This document shows, in pieces, positions 8,903-17,574 of a stretch of DNA of 64,000 bases. Where the stretch lies: positions 62,001-126,000 of the forward strand of contig NZ_JAUSVO010000001.1 in the NCBI RefSeq assembly GCF_030814715.1, given 5' to 3'. The stretch is from Kaistia dalseonensis (GTDB taxonomy: Bacteria > Pseudomonadota > Alphaproteobacteria > Rhizobiales > Kaistiaceae). Each line of letters opens with the position of its first letter. Within the stretch, counting starts at the first letter, position 1. The position numbers and the translations under genes are program-made. Below the pieces are notes generated by a model, which was not told the origin of the DNA, made no database searches, and saw only the letters and a list, made by a program, of their open reading frames with translations.

Positions 8903-8927
8903 ATCGGATCGTAACGAACGATCCGAT
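8903..8927 (-). promoter_or_regulatory. Perfect hairpin in the glnB-glnA intercistronic region
   Basis: ATCGGATCGT-AACGA-ACGATCCGAT: a perfect 10-bp stem with a 5-nt loop, 9 nt after the glnB stop and 157 nt before glnA. There is no U-run, so an mRNA processing or stabilising element, or a partial attenuator, is more likely than a full terminator. Confidence 0.6.
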
Positions 8928-8936
8928 TCCCGGGGG

Positions 8937-9314
<378 letters not shown>

Positions 9315-9348
9315 TCATTTGGCCGAGGCGTCGGCCCAACGACGCGCT

Positions 9349-9364
9349 TGCAGGCTCCGTGCCA
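9349..9364 (-). promoter_or_regulatory. Sigma-54 promoter of glnBA
   Basis: Minus strand TGGCACGGAGCCTGCA matches the RpoN consensus (TGGCAC-N5-TTGCA) with one mismatch, keeping the invariant GG-N10-GC spacing. The expected transcription start is about 60 nt before the glnB ATG. About 40-55 bp upstream (9406-9420) GCACC-N5-GTCGC is a partial NtrC-type dyad. This fits NtrC-dependent expression of glnBA under nitrogen limitation. Confidence 0.75.
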
Positions 9365-9573
9365 TATCCGCCGACATTCGAAAACGCCGGAAAATTGAGC
9401 TTAAAGCACCGCATCGTCGCGCCTTAATCAACGAAGCATACCAAGTGATGTCTAAACAGTGAGCAAATGCCTAGAAAATCGACAAGAAACATCCTGCCGA
9501 TGCATGTGCACGTCGTTATTCTAGCGAGGTTTCCAATCTCCGATAGGTCCTTCCTCCAACGACGGGGCACGCT

Positions 9574-11046
9574 TTGATCGAATTGCTGACGCCGGCCGAG
9601 ATGGCCGAGGCAGACCGCCTGACGATCGCATCCGGCACGCCGGGCATGGCGCTGATGGAGAAGGCGGGGAGGGCGGTCGCCGATGTCGCGGCGCGCCAGC
9701 CGCTCGGAACGCGGGTCGTCGTCGCCTGCGGTCCCGGCAATAATGGCGGCGACGGCTTCGTCGCCGCGCGCGTGCTGGCCAAGCGCGGCTATCCGGTGCG
9801 GCTCGGGCTTCTGGGTAGCCTCGACAGGCTGAAGGGCGATGCGGCGGAGGCGGCGGCCGGCTGGAAGGGCGAGACGGTCCCGATCGCCGCGCTCGACTAT
9901 GCCGATGCCGGGCTGATCATCGATGCCCTTTTCGGCGCCGGTCTCGACCGCCCGCTCACGGGCGAGGCAGCGGAAGCCGTTGACGCCATCAACGCCGCGC
10001 CCGGACGCGTGATCGCGGTCGATCTCCCGTCCGGCATCCATGGCGGCACCGGCGCGATCATGGGCGTGGCGGTCAGGGCCGATGAAACCGTGACCTTTTT
10101 CCGCCCCAAGCCCGGCCATGTGCTGCTGCCGGGGCGTGTGCATGCCGGGCGGCTGACCGTCGCCGATATCGGCATCGCCGCGGACGTGCTCGATACGATC
10201 GCGCCGAAGACGGTGCTGAACCGCAAGCCGCTCTGGCTGCCGGCCCTGCCGGTTCCGGCGATCGAGGGCCACAAATATGGCCGTGGCCACGCCGTCGTGG
10301 TCTCGGGCGGCATGCTGCACACCGGCGCGGCGCGGATGGCGGCGCGGGCGGCGCTCAGGATTGGCGCAGGGCTCGTCACCGTCGCTTCGCCGCCGGACGC
10401 GCTCGCGACCAATGCGGCGCATCTGACCGCGATCATGCTGCGCCGCATGGACGGCGCGGCCGGTCTCGCCGAAATTCTCGCCGACGAGCGCTTGAACGCC
10501 GTCATTCTCGGCCCGGCGCTCGGCCTTGATGCCGCGACGAAGGACATCGTCAGGGCGGCGCTCGGTTCCTCTGCGGCGGCCGTGATCGATGCCGATGGCA
10601 TTTCCGTCTTTCGCGACGAGCCGGAGGCGCTGTTCGCACTCATCCATGCGCGCACGGCGCCTGTCGTGCTGACGCCGCATGATGGCGAGTTCGCGCGCCT
10701 CTTTCCCGATCTCGCCACGCTGCCCGGCAAGGTCGAGCGGGCGCGAGAGGCGGCTGCCCGCTCCGGTGCGGTCGTGCTGCTCAAGGGACCGGATACGGTG
10801 GTGGCCGCGCCGGATGGCCGGGCGGCGATCGCCGACAACGCGCCGCCGCATCTGGCGACCGCCGGCTCGGGCGACGTGCTCGCCGGAATGATCGGCGGAT
10901 TGCTCGCCCAGCACATGCCGCCTTTCGAGGCCGCTTCGGCCGGCGTCTGGCTTCATGGTGAGGCGGGGGCCGTTTTGGGGCGTGGTTTGATCGCCGAAGA
11001 CCTGCCCGAAGCGCTTCGCCAAGTGTTTTCGCGGCTTTTCGATTGA
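9574..11046 (+). CDS. nnr: Bifunctional NAD(P)H-hydrate repair enzyme (epimerase and dehydratase)
   Basis: 490 aa. The N-terminal YjeF_N domain (about 1-210; GPGNNGGDGFVAARVL at 53-68) epimerises R- and S-NAD(P)HX, and the C-terminal ribokinase-like domain (about 225-485; TPHDGEFARLF, LLKGPDTV, TAGSGDVLAGMIGGLLA) dehydrates S-NAD(P)HX with ADP. Both halves look intact. Translation probably starts at a TTG (9574), which gives the family start IELLTPAEMAEADRL; GGGG lies upstream. The next possible start, ATG at codon 10, would cut the conserved N-terminus. The gene is divergent from glnBA. Confidence 0.93.
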   Translation: MIELLTPAEMAEADRLTIASGTPGMALMEKAGRAVADVAARQPLGTRVVVACGPGNNGGDGFVAARVLAKRGYPVRLGLLGSLDRLKGDAAEAAAGWKGETVPIAALDYADAGLIIDALFGAGLDRPLTGEAAEAVDAINAAPGRVIAVDLPSGIHGGTGAIMGVAVRADETVTFFRPKPGHVLLPGRVHAGRLTVADIGIAADVLDTIAPKTVLNRKPLWLPALPVPAIEGHKYGRGHAVVVSGGMLHTGAARMAARAALRIGAGLVTVASPPDALATNAAHLTAIMLRRMDGAAGLAEILADERLNAVILGPALGLDAATKDIVRAALGSSAAAVIDADGISVFRDEPEALFALIHARTAPVVLTPHDGEFARLFPDLATLPGKVERAREAAARSGAVVLLKGPDTVVAAPDGRAAIADNAPPHLATAGSGDVLAGMIGGLLAQHMPPFEAASAGVWLHGEAGAVLGRGLIAEDLPEALRQVFSRLFD

Positions 11047-11109
11047 CCGGCCCGGCCCTGATGCTATAGAGGCCGCGCCTTGGCCGCCAGTGCGTCGCGA
11101 CCGGCCGCG

Positions 11110-11194
11110 GCGGGCGTGGTGGAACTGGTAGACACAACGGATTTAGGTTCCGTCGGCGCAAGCCATGGGGGTTCAAGTCCCTCCGCCCGCACCA
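11110..11194 (+). tRNA. tRNA-Leu (UAG)
   Basis: 85 nt including encoded CCA. Acceptor stem GCGGGCG/CGCCCGC, anticodon loop TTTAGGT (anticodon TAG), a class II variable arm, and GGTTCAAGTCC T-arm. It sits 63 nt after nnr and 51 nt before tig. Confidence 0.97.
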
Positions 11195-11245
11195 GAACCG
11201 CGCGGCGTCCGAGAACCGACAAGAACGATTGAGAAAGCGCTGAAC

Positions 11246-12598
11246 ATGCAGGTGACCGAGACCCTCTCCGAGGGCCTGAAACGTGAACTCAAGATCGTGG
11301 TCCCGGCGACCGAGCTCGACAGCCGCCTTTCGGCGCGTCTCGAAGAGATGAAGGGCCAGGTCCAGCTCAAGGGATTCCGTCCGGGCAAGGTGCCGGTCGC
11401 GCATCTGCGCCGCATCTATGGCAAGTCCGCCATGGCCGAGATCGTTCAGAACGTGCTGAACGAGACCGCGCGCAAGACGCTCGAGGAGCGTGGCGAGCGT
11501 GCGGCCATGCAGCCGAGCTTCGATCTGCCCGAGGACGAAGCCGAGGCCGGCGACGTGCTGGCCGGCAAGAAGGACCTCGCCTACACGATGACGTACGAAG
11601 TGCTGCCGAAGTTCACGCTCGGCGACTTCCGCGGCATCAAGGTCGATCGTCCGGTCGCGGAAGTGACCGACGAGGAAGTCGACACGCAGGTCAAGCAGCT
11701 CGCCAATGATTCGAGCGAGTTCCAGCCGAAGGAAGGCGCCGCCGAGAGCGGTGACCGCCTGACGATCTCCTATGTCGGCAAGATCGACGGCGAGCCCTTC
11801 GAGGGCGGCGCCGACGAGAACGGCCTCGTCCAGATCGGCACTGGCCGCTTCATCCCCGGCTTCGAGGATCAGCTGATCGGCGCGACCGTCGGCGAAGAGC
11901 GCGTTCTGAACGTGACCTTCCCCGAGGAATACGGCGCCAAGCAGCTGGCCGGCAAGGCCGCGACCTTCGACGTCGTCGTCAAGGAAATCTCGGCCCCGGT
12001 CGCGACCACGGTCGACGACGAATGGGCCAAGAAGTTCGGCATCGAATCGCTCGAGAAGCTGCGCGAGACGATCCGTGAGCAGATGCAGGGCCAGCTCGGC
12101 CAGGCGACCCGCACCAAGGTCAAGCGCCAGCTCCTCGACGCTCTCGACGAGCGCCACACGTTCGAACTGCCGCCGACCATGGTCGAGCAGGAGTTCCAGA
12201 ACGTCTGGAACCAGGTCACGCAGGATCTGGAGCGCGCCGGCCGCACCTTCGCCGACGAGGACACGACGGAAGAGGCCGCCAAGGCCGATTACCGCAAGAT
12301 CGCCGAGCGCCGCGTGCGCCTCGGTCTCGTGCTCTCGGAAATCGGCGAGCAGGCCAACATCCAGGTCACCGACGAGGAAGTGCAGCGTGCGCTGGTCGAG
12401 CGCATCCGCCAGTTCCCGGGCCAGGAGAAGCAGGTCTACGACTTCTACCGCGAGAACCCCGAGGCGCTCGCCAGCCTGCGCGCCCCGATCTTCGAGGAGA
12501 AGGTCGTCGACTACCTGCTCGAGCTCGCCGACGTCACCGACAAGACGGTGACCCGCGAAGAACTCATGAAGGAAGACGAGGACGACGCGAAGGCGTAA
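11246..12598 (+). CDS. tig: Trigger factor, ribosome-associated chaperone and peptidyl-prolyl isomerase
   Basis: 450 aa. It binds nascent chains at the ribosomal exit tunnel. The N-terminal domain carries the ribosome-binding signature FRPGKVPVAHLRRIYG (about residues 44-60), the FKBP-type PPIase domain lies at about 170-245 (GDRLTISYVGKIDG), and the rest is the long helical arm domain. The ATG at 11246 starts the family N-terminus MQVTETLSEGLKREL; an upstream in-frame ATG runs through the tRNA-Leu gene. It is the first gene of the tig-clpP-clpX-lon block. Confidence 0.97.
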   Translation: MQVTETLSEGLKRELKIVVPATELDSRLSARLEEMKGQVQLKGFRPGKVPVAHLRRIYGKSAMAEIVQNVLNETARKTLEERGERAAMQPSFDLPEDEAEAGDVLAGKKDLAYTMTYEVLPKFTLGDFRGIKVDRPVAEVTDEEVDTQVKQLANDSSEFQPKEGAAESGDRLTISYVGKIDGEPFEGGADENGLVQIGTGRFIPGFEDQLIGATVGEERVLNVTFPEEYGAKQLAGKAATFDVVVKEISAPVATTVDDEWAKKFGIESLEKLRETIREQMQGQLGQATRTKVKRQLLDALDERHTFELPPTMVEQEFQNVWNQVTQDLERAGRTFADEDTTEEAAKADYRKIAERRVRLGLVLSEIGEQANIQVTDEEVQRALVERIRQFPGQEKQVYDFYRENPEALASLRAPIFEEKVVDYLLELADVTDKTVTREELMKEDEDDAKA

Positions 12599-12617
12599 AG
12601 CCTGACCGGCAGAAAAC

Positions 12618-12655
12618 GAAGGGTGCGCGGATCCTGGATCTGGCGCGCCCTTTTT
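12618..12655 (+). terminator. Terminator after tig
   Basis: A stem AAGGG(T)GCGCG / CGCGCCCTT with one bulged T and a 14-nt loop, followed by five T, lies 20 nt after the stop. clpP must therefore have its own promoter. Confidence 0.85.
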
Positions 12656-12739
12656 CGTTTCGTGGTGATGGTCGGGCGGCCTTGGCGACGTGGTCGCGGC
12701 CCGCAATCCGGTGATGCTCGGATCGGTGGCGCGCGGCCC

Positions 12740-12767
12740 CTTTCGAAGCCGGACGTCGTACCATATG
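12740..12767 (+). promoter_or_regulatory. Possible heat-shock-type promoter of clpP
   Basis: CTTTCG-N16-CATATG loosely resembles an RpoH promoter (CTTG...CCATNT) about 100 nt upstream of clpP and downstream of the tig terminator. The match is weak and rests partly on position. Confidence 0.25.
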
Positions 12768-12864
12768 TATGGAACTTCCAACGCCCCGGGAATCGGTCGT
12801 TCCGAGTGAGGTCGGCCGGGGCGCCGAATTAACCTGTGGCAATCCGAAGCGCCGAAGGAAGATC

Positions 12865-13503
12865 ATGAGAGACCCTATCGACCTCTATATGAACACGCTT
12901 GTGCCGATGGTCGTCGAGCAGACCAATCGCGGCGAGCGCGCCTATGACATCTATTCGCGCCTGCTCAAGGAACGCATCATTTTCCTCACCGGTCCGGTCG
13001 AGGATTATATGGCGACGCTGATTTCGGCCCAGCTCCTCTTCCTGGAGGCTGAGAACCCGAAGAAAGAGATCGCCATGTACATCAACTCGCCGGGTGGCGT
13101 GGTGACGTCGGGCCTGGCGATCTATGACACCATGCAGTTCATCAAGCCTGCCGTGTCGACGCTGTGCATCGGCCAGGCGGCCTCGATGGGCTCGCTGCTC
13201 CTGACCGCCGGCGAGAAGGGCATGCGCTTCGCGCTGCCGAACGCCCGCATCATGGTGCACCAGCCCTCCGGCGGCTATCAGGGCCAGGTGACGGATATCC
13301 TGATCCACGCCAAGGAAGTCGAGAGCCTGAAACGGCGCCTCAACGAGATCTATGTCCACCATACCGGGCAGAGCTACGAGGTGATCGAGAACGCGCTCGA
13401 GCGCGACAACTTCCTCGTCGCGGAGCGCGCGCGGGAGTTCGGCCTGATCGACCAGGTCTTCACGAACCGCGAGGCGCTCGAGGCCGTCGTCAAGAAGGAT
13501 TGA
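12865..13503 (+). CDS. clpP: ATP-dependent Clp protease proteolytic subunit
   Basis: 212 aa serine protease forming a two-heptamer barrel that works with ClpX (and ClpA). The catalytic triad is visible: Ser107 in GQAASMGS, His132 in MVHQPSGG and Asp181 in ERDNF. The start at 12865 is supported by AAGGA 7 nt upstream; a longer frame begins 32 codons earlier but covers the probable promoter. clpX follows 236 bp downstream. Confidence 0.98.
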   Translation: MRDPIDLYMNTLVPMVVEQTNRGERAYDIYSRLLKERIIFLTGPVEDYMATLISAQLLFLEAENPKKEIAMYINSPGGVVTSGLAIYDTMQFIKPAVSTLCIGQAASMGSLLLTAGEKGMRFALPNARIMVHQPSGGYQGQVTDILIHAKEVESLKRRLNEIYVHHTGQSYEVIENALERDNFLVAERAREFGLIDQVFTNREALEAVVKKD

Positions 13504-13530
13504 CCCGGCTAAGCCGAAAAGTCCAAGGTT

Positions 13531-13557
13531 GGAGCCGGCCTTTTCATCGCCGGCTCC
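13531..13557 (+). terminator. Hairpin after clpP
   Basis: GGAGCCGGC / GCCGGCTCC, a perfect 9-bp stem with a 9-nt loop, 27 nt past the clpP stop. No U-run follows, so termination may be partial or the stem may protect the mRNA end. Confidence 0.55.
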
Positions 13558-13739
13558 GATATTAAGTATATCTTGATCAAGCCCCAATTAGCATGTTTGG
13601 ATTGCAATCAGCCGATTGCGTCCGTCGGCAGGGGCGGCAGGGGCCGAACTTTCGGCCATCGGTTCGGCGTTGCCGTTCCGGATTTGAGACACGAATGGTC
13701 GTTCCGCAGCCCCGAGCCGGACGACAGCGAGGTAGACGG

Positions 13740-15011
13740 ATGAGCAAAGTCAGCGGCGGCGACACCAAGAATACGCTCTATTGCTCGTTTTGCGGCAAGA
13801 GCCAGCACGAGGTGCGCAAGCTGATCGCAGGTCCGACCGTGTTCATCTGCGATGAATGCGTCGAGCTCTGCATGGATATCATCCGCGAGGAATCGAAGTC
13901 CTCGCTGGTGAAGTCGCGCGATGGCGTTCCCACGCCGCAGGAAATCTGCGCGGTCCTGGACGATTATGTGATCGGGCAGCGTCACGCCAAGCGCGTGCTT
14001 TCGGTCGCGGTCCACAATCACTACAAGCGCCTCAGCCACGCCTCGAAGAACAACGACGTGGAGCTGGCGAAGTCGAACATCCTCCTGGTCGGCCCGACGG
14101 GTACCGGCAAGACGCTGCTCGCGCAGACGCTCGCCCGCATCCTCGACGTGCCCTTCACCATGGCGGATGCCACGACGCTGACCGAAGCCGGCTATGTCGG
14201 CGAGGACGTCGAGAACATCATCCTGAAGCTGCTGCAGTCGGCCGACTACAATGTCGAGCGGGCCCAGCGCGGCATCGTCTATATCGACGAGGTCGACAAG
14301 ATCAGCCGCAAGTCCGACAATCCGTCCATCACGCGTGATGTGTCGGGCGAGGGCGTGCAGCAGGCGCTGCTGAAGATCATGGAAGGCACGGTCGCCTCCG
14401 TGCCGCCGCAGGGCGGCCGCAAGCATCCGCAGCAGGAATTCCTGCAGGTCGACACGACGAACATCCTGTTCATCTGCGGCGGCGCCTTCGCCGGTCTCGA
14501 GCGGATCATCTCCGATCGCGGCCGTTCGACGTCGATCGGCTTCGGCGCTCGCGTCGCGGGTCCGGAAGATCGTCGCACGGGCGAGCTGTTCCGCCATGTC
14601 GAGCCCGAGGATCTGCTGAAGTTCGGCCTCATCCCCGAATTCGTCGGCCGCCTGCCGGTGCTCGCAACGCTGGAAGATCTCGACGAGCCGGCGCTGATCA
14701 CGATCCTGACCGAGCCGAAGAACGCGCTGGTCAAGCAGTATCAGCGCCTGTTCGAGATGGAGAATGTCGACCTGACCTTCCATCCCGACGCGCTCTCGGC
14801 GATCGCCAAGAAGGCCATCGAGCGCAAGACGGGCGCGCGCGGCCTGCGTTCGATCATGGAAGCGATCCTGCTCGAGACGATGTTCGACCTGCCCGGCCTC
14901 GACGGCGTGCAGGAAGTCGTGATCTCGGCCGATGTCGTCGAAGGCAAGGCCCGTCCGCTCTACATCTATGCGGAACGCCAGGAAGAAATGGCGGCGAACG
15001 CCGGCGCCTGA
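13740..15011 (+). CDS. clpX: ATP-dependent Clp protease ATP-binding subunit
   Basis: 423 aa AAA+ unfoldase that feeds substrates to ClpP. The N-terminal zinc-binding domain has Cys15, Cys18, Cys37 and Cys40; Walker A GPTGTGKT is at 118-125, Walker [11 protein letters not shown] follows, and an [23 protein letters not shown] segment includes the pore/sensor region. GAGG lies 8 nt before the ATG. In Caulobacter and relatives ClpXP drives cell-cycle proteolysis. Confidence 0.98.
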   Translation: MSKVSGGDTKNTLYCSFCGKSQHEVRKLIAGPTVFICDECVELCMDIIREESKSSLVKSRDGVPTPQEICAVLDDYVIGQRHAKRVLSVAVHNHYKRLSHASKNNDVELAKSNILLVGPTGTGKTLLAQTLARILDVPFTMADATTLTEAGYVGEDVENIILKLLQSADYNVERAQRGIVYIDEVDKISRKSDNPSITRDVSGEGVQQALLKIMEGTVASVPPQGGRKHPQQEFLQVDTTNILFICGGAFAGLERIISDRGRSTSIGFGARVAGPEDRRTGELFRHVEPEDLLKFGLIPEFVGRLPVLATLEDLDEPALITILTEPKNALVKQYQRLFEMENVDLTFHPDALSAIAKKAIERKTGARGLRSIMEAILLETMFDLPGLDGVQEVVISADVVEGKARPLYIYAERQEEMAANAGA

Positions 15012-15042
15012 GGCGCTGCTCATTCTGCTGCTGACGTAAAAG

Positions 15043-15075
15043 AGGCCCGGCGGAGATATCCGCCGGGCCTTTTTC
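15043..15075 (+). terminator. Rho-independent terminator of clpX
   Basis: AGGCCCGGCGG-AGATAT-CCGCCGGGCCT, an 11-bp stem (11 of 11 pairs), followed by TTTTC. Confidence 0.95.
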
Positions 15076-15119
15076 GTTTCCGCCCGTCGCGACGGGGGCG
15101 GTTCGGTCTCGCGACCCCG

Positions 15120-16211
15120 TTATGGCTGCGGCACCGGCATGAAGGTGAAGGACGGCGCCGCGACGAACTTGTCCGCGACATTGCCGGCATAGATCTTCGC
15201 GCCCGCGATGGTGAGCGTCTTGACCGGCGCGCCGGGCTTCAGGTCGAAATCGGAGAGCGGCACCCAGAAGGCGTTCGGGCTGGTCGAGCTGTCGAAATAA
15301 TAGACCTTGTCCTTCTGGTCGGCGACGGTCCGCCAGATCGTTGCGGCGAGGTTCGGCTGGCCGGGCGTGATCAGGCCGAGCGGCACCGAGATCGACCGCA
15401 TCACGCTGAGGACGCTGGCGACGGCCTGGTTGGCGTAAGTGTGTGCCGGCACAGCGGGCAGATATTCCGGCGCGGCCTTGGTCGGGATCGCCTGGATCAG
15501 ATAGGACGTGCGCGCGAAGCGGTCGGCGGCGCGGATCGTGCCCGGCAGGAAGGTCTGCCCGCCAATATCTTCCCAATAGGCGTTGAGGGCCAGCTGCTGG
15601 TCATAGCTCGGAGAATTGGTCATGACGCGATATTCGCGGCCATGATGGATGACGAGCTTGCCGCCAATATACTCGAAGATGGCGGAATCGCCGGTCGCAT
15701 CCGATATCGCCAGGTGGAGCTGTGCGGCGCGCCCGTTCGGGAGCGTCGCGGTGACGACGCGGAACGGCTCCTTCTCGAGCGCCGCGACCGCCTCGGCGAC
15801 GGTCGCGTAATTATCGAGCGCATATTGCGCCCACAGGCTGATCGAGAGCGTCGGCCGCCCATCGGATCCGCCATAATCGGATTCTGTGAGATAGAGCAGA
15901 TTGGCGACCAGACCCGCCTCGTTCATGCCGTCGGCCGTGCCGACATCATAGCCCGATGCGATCACGCTGCCATATTTCGACGTCCATTTCGGCGTGTTGG
16001 TCCCGGCGGCCCCGTCGCGCTCGATCCCGCGCGGGAAGACCCAGAGATTGGTCCGCATATCCTCGGCCCAGTCCATGGTTCGGCCGGTGATGACGACGTC
16101 GTCGGAGCCAATATAGACCGCGCGCGTGCAGGCATCGGCCGGGAGGAGGCTGGTGGCGCTGAGGGCGAGGACCGCGACGGTCGCGACGAGGGCGGATTTG
16201 ATACGCTTCAT
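15120..16211 (-). CDS. Secreted choloylglycine hydrolase/penicillin acylase-family Ntn-hydrolase, paralog 1
   Basis: 363 aa. A signal peptide (MKRIKSALVATVAVLALSAT...) ends directly before CTRAVYIG, so cleavage should expose Cys28 as the N-terminal nucleophile of a linear amide C-N hydrolase. TGRTMDWAEDM supplies the conserved Arg and Asp of this family, and NSPSYDQQL the Asn. The substrate (a bile-salt-like amide, N-acyl homoserine lactone or penicillin V) cannot be read from sequence. GGAGA lies 9 nt before the ATG. It lies directly downstream of a close paralog in the same orientation. Confidence 0.88.
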   Translation of the reverse strand: MKRIKSALVATVAVLALSATSLLPADACTRAVYIGSDDVVITGRTMDWAEDMRTNLWVFPRGIERDGAAGTNTPKWTSKYGSVIASGYDVGTADGMNEAGLVANLLYLTESDYGGSDGRPTLSISLWAQYALDNYATVAEAVAALEKEPFRVVTATLPNGRAAQLHLAISDATGDSAIFEYIGGKLVIHHGREYRVMTNSPSYDQQLALNAYWEDIGGQTFLPGTIRAADRFARTSYLIQAIPTKAAPEYLPAVPAHTYANQAVASVLSVMRSISVPLGLITPGQPNLAATIWRTVADQKDKVYYFDSSTSPNAFWVPLSDFDLKPGAPVKTLTIAGAKIYAGNVADKFVAAPSFTFMPVPQP

Positions 16212-16375
16212 GGTTGATCTCTCCAGTGGCGGGTACTGCGATTCGGTGCGGACGCGGTACCAATAATGGAAAGACTAGGACCCTCGGTCGGCGCAAGGCA
16301 TGACGCAGGTCAAGCAGAAGCCCGGCAGCATGAACCGCCGGGCCCTGTGATCATGTGCGCCGTGTCGTCGACGCC

Positions 16376-16480
16376 TGGATCATCTCATCGATTCATGGAG
16401 ACGACGAACCGATGCATCTATTTGATGTGTCGCGCTTCCTTCACGCGAGCCGGTGTCCGCTTCGCTCGGAAGCGCTCTAG
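16376..16480 (+). repeat. Palindromic intergenic repeat, copy B (105 bp)
   Basis: Same length and orientation as copy A, with long identical runs (for example TCGCGCTTCCTTCACGCGA). The left-hand palindrome is degraded (GGATCATCTC ... GATGCATCTA). Its last bases CTCTAG contain the TAG stop codon of the minus-strand gene 16477-17574. Confidence 0.85.
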
Positions 16481-17574
16481 AGTCCCGTCGAGGGCAGGAA
16501 GGTGAAGGCGGGCGTGGCGACGAACTTGTCGGCCGCGTTGCCCGAATAGACCTTGCCGCCGGCAATCGTCAGCTTCTTGACCGGTGCGCCTTCCTTGAGA
16601 TCCAGATCCGCCAGCGGGACCCAGAAGCCGTTCGGGCTGGTGGCGCTGTCGAAATAGTAGATCTTGTCGGTCTGGTCGGAGACCGTGCGCCAGAGCGTCG
16701 AGGAAATGTTCGGCTGGCCGGGCGTCGTGATGCCGAGCGGCACGCCGACGCTGCGCATGACACCGAGCACGCTCGCCGCCGCCTGATAGGCGAACTTCTG
16801 GTCGGGAAGCGCGGTGATATAGGCCGGATCGACCTTCTTCGGGATCGCGTCGATCAGGAACGAGGCGCGCGCGAAGCGGTCCGCGGCCCGATTGGTGCCG
16901 GGCAGGAAGGTCAGTCCGCCAATGCCCTTCCAGTAGGCGTTGAGCGCCAGCTGCTGGTCGAAGTTCGGCGAGTTGGTTATCACGTTGTACTGCTTGCCGT
17001 GATGGATGACGAGCTTGCCGCCGATATATTCGAAGATGGCGCTGTCACCGGAGGCATCGGAGATCGCCAGATGCAACTGCGCACCCTGGCCGTTCGGCAG
17101 CTTCGGCGCGACGACGCGGAACGATTCCTTGGAGAGTTCGTCGACCGCCTCGGATACGGTCGCGAAATTGTCGAGCACATATTGCGCCCAGAGGCTGATC
17201 GAGAGCACGGGCTTGCCGTTCGGCTGGCCGTAATCCGATTCCGCCAGATAGAGCAGGTTGGCGACGAGGCCGGCCTCGTTCATGCCGTCGGCGGAGCCCA
17301 CATCGTAGCCCGCCGCGATCAGGCTGCCATATTTCGACGTCCATTTCGGCGTGTCGGCGCCGCCGGCACCATCCCGCGCTATTCCCTTCGGGAACGCCCA
17401 GAGATTGGTGTGCATGTCCTCGGCCCAGTCCATCGACCGACCGGTGATGACGAGGCCGTCATCGCTCACATAAAGCGCGCGCGTGCAGGCGGCGGCCGGC
17501 TGCAAGGCCGTGACGCCCGCGACGAGCAGCGCCGCCGTGCTGCGTAGGATGGATTTGGGCAGTTTGAGCGTCAT
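16477..17574 (-). CDS. Secreted choloylglycine hydrolase/penicillin acylase-family Ntn-hydrolase, paralog 2
   Basis: 365 aa. Organisation matches paralog 1: signal peptide ending before CTRALYVS (nucleophile Cys30), TGRSMDWAEDM, NSPNFDQQLALNAYW. Long blocks are shared with paralog 1 (for example IFEYIGGKLVIHHG), so the pair arose by tandem duplication. The start at 17574 has GGGAG 8 nt upstream; a longer frame adds seven non-family residues. The stop codon lies inside repeat B, so the present C-terminus (STGL) may have been set by repeat insertion; paralog 1 ends PVPQP. Confidence 0.88.
   Translation of the reverse strand: MTLKLPKSILRSTAALLVAGVTALQPAAACTRALYVSDDGLVITGRSMDWAEDMHTNLWAFPKGIARDGAGGADTPKWTSKYGSLIAAGYDVGSADGMNEAGLVANLLYLAESDYGQPNGKPVLSISLWAQYVLDNFATVSEAVDELSKESFRVVAPKLPNGQGAQLHLAISDASGDSAIFEYIGGKLVIHHGKQYNVITNSPNFDQQLALNAYWKGIGGLTFLPGTNRAADRFARASFLIDAIPKKVDPAYITALPDQKFAYQAAASVLGVMRSVGVPLGITTPGQPNISSTLWRTVSDQTDKIYYFDSATSPNGFWVPLADLDLKEGAPVKKLTIAGGKVYSGNAADKFVATPAFTFLPSTGL

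Noticed and set aside
10781-12781. 666-residue antisense frame over nnr, tRNA-Leu and tig
   Set aside because: It runs through a tRNA gene and three transcription units and has no recognisable domain.
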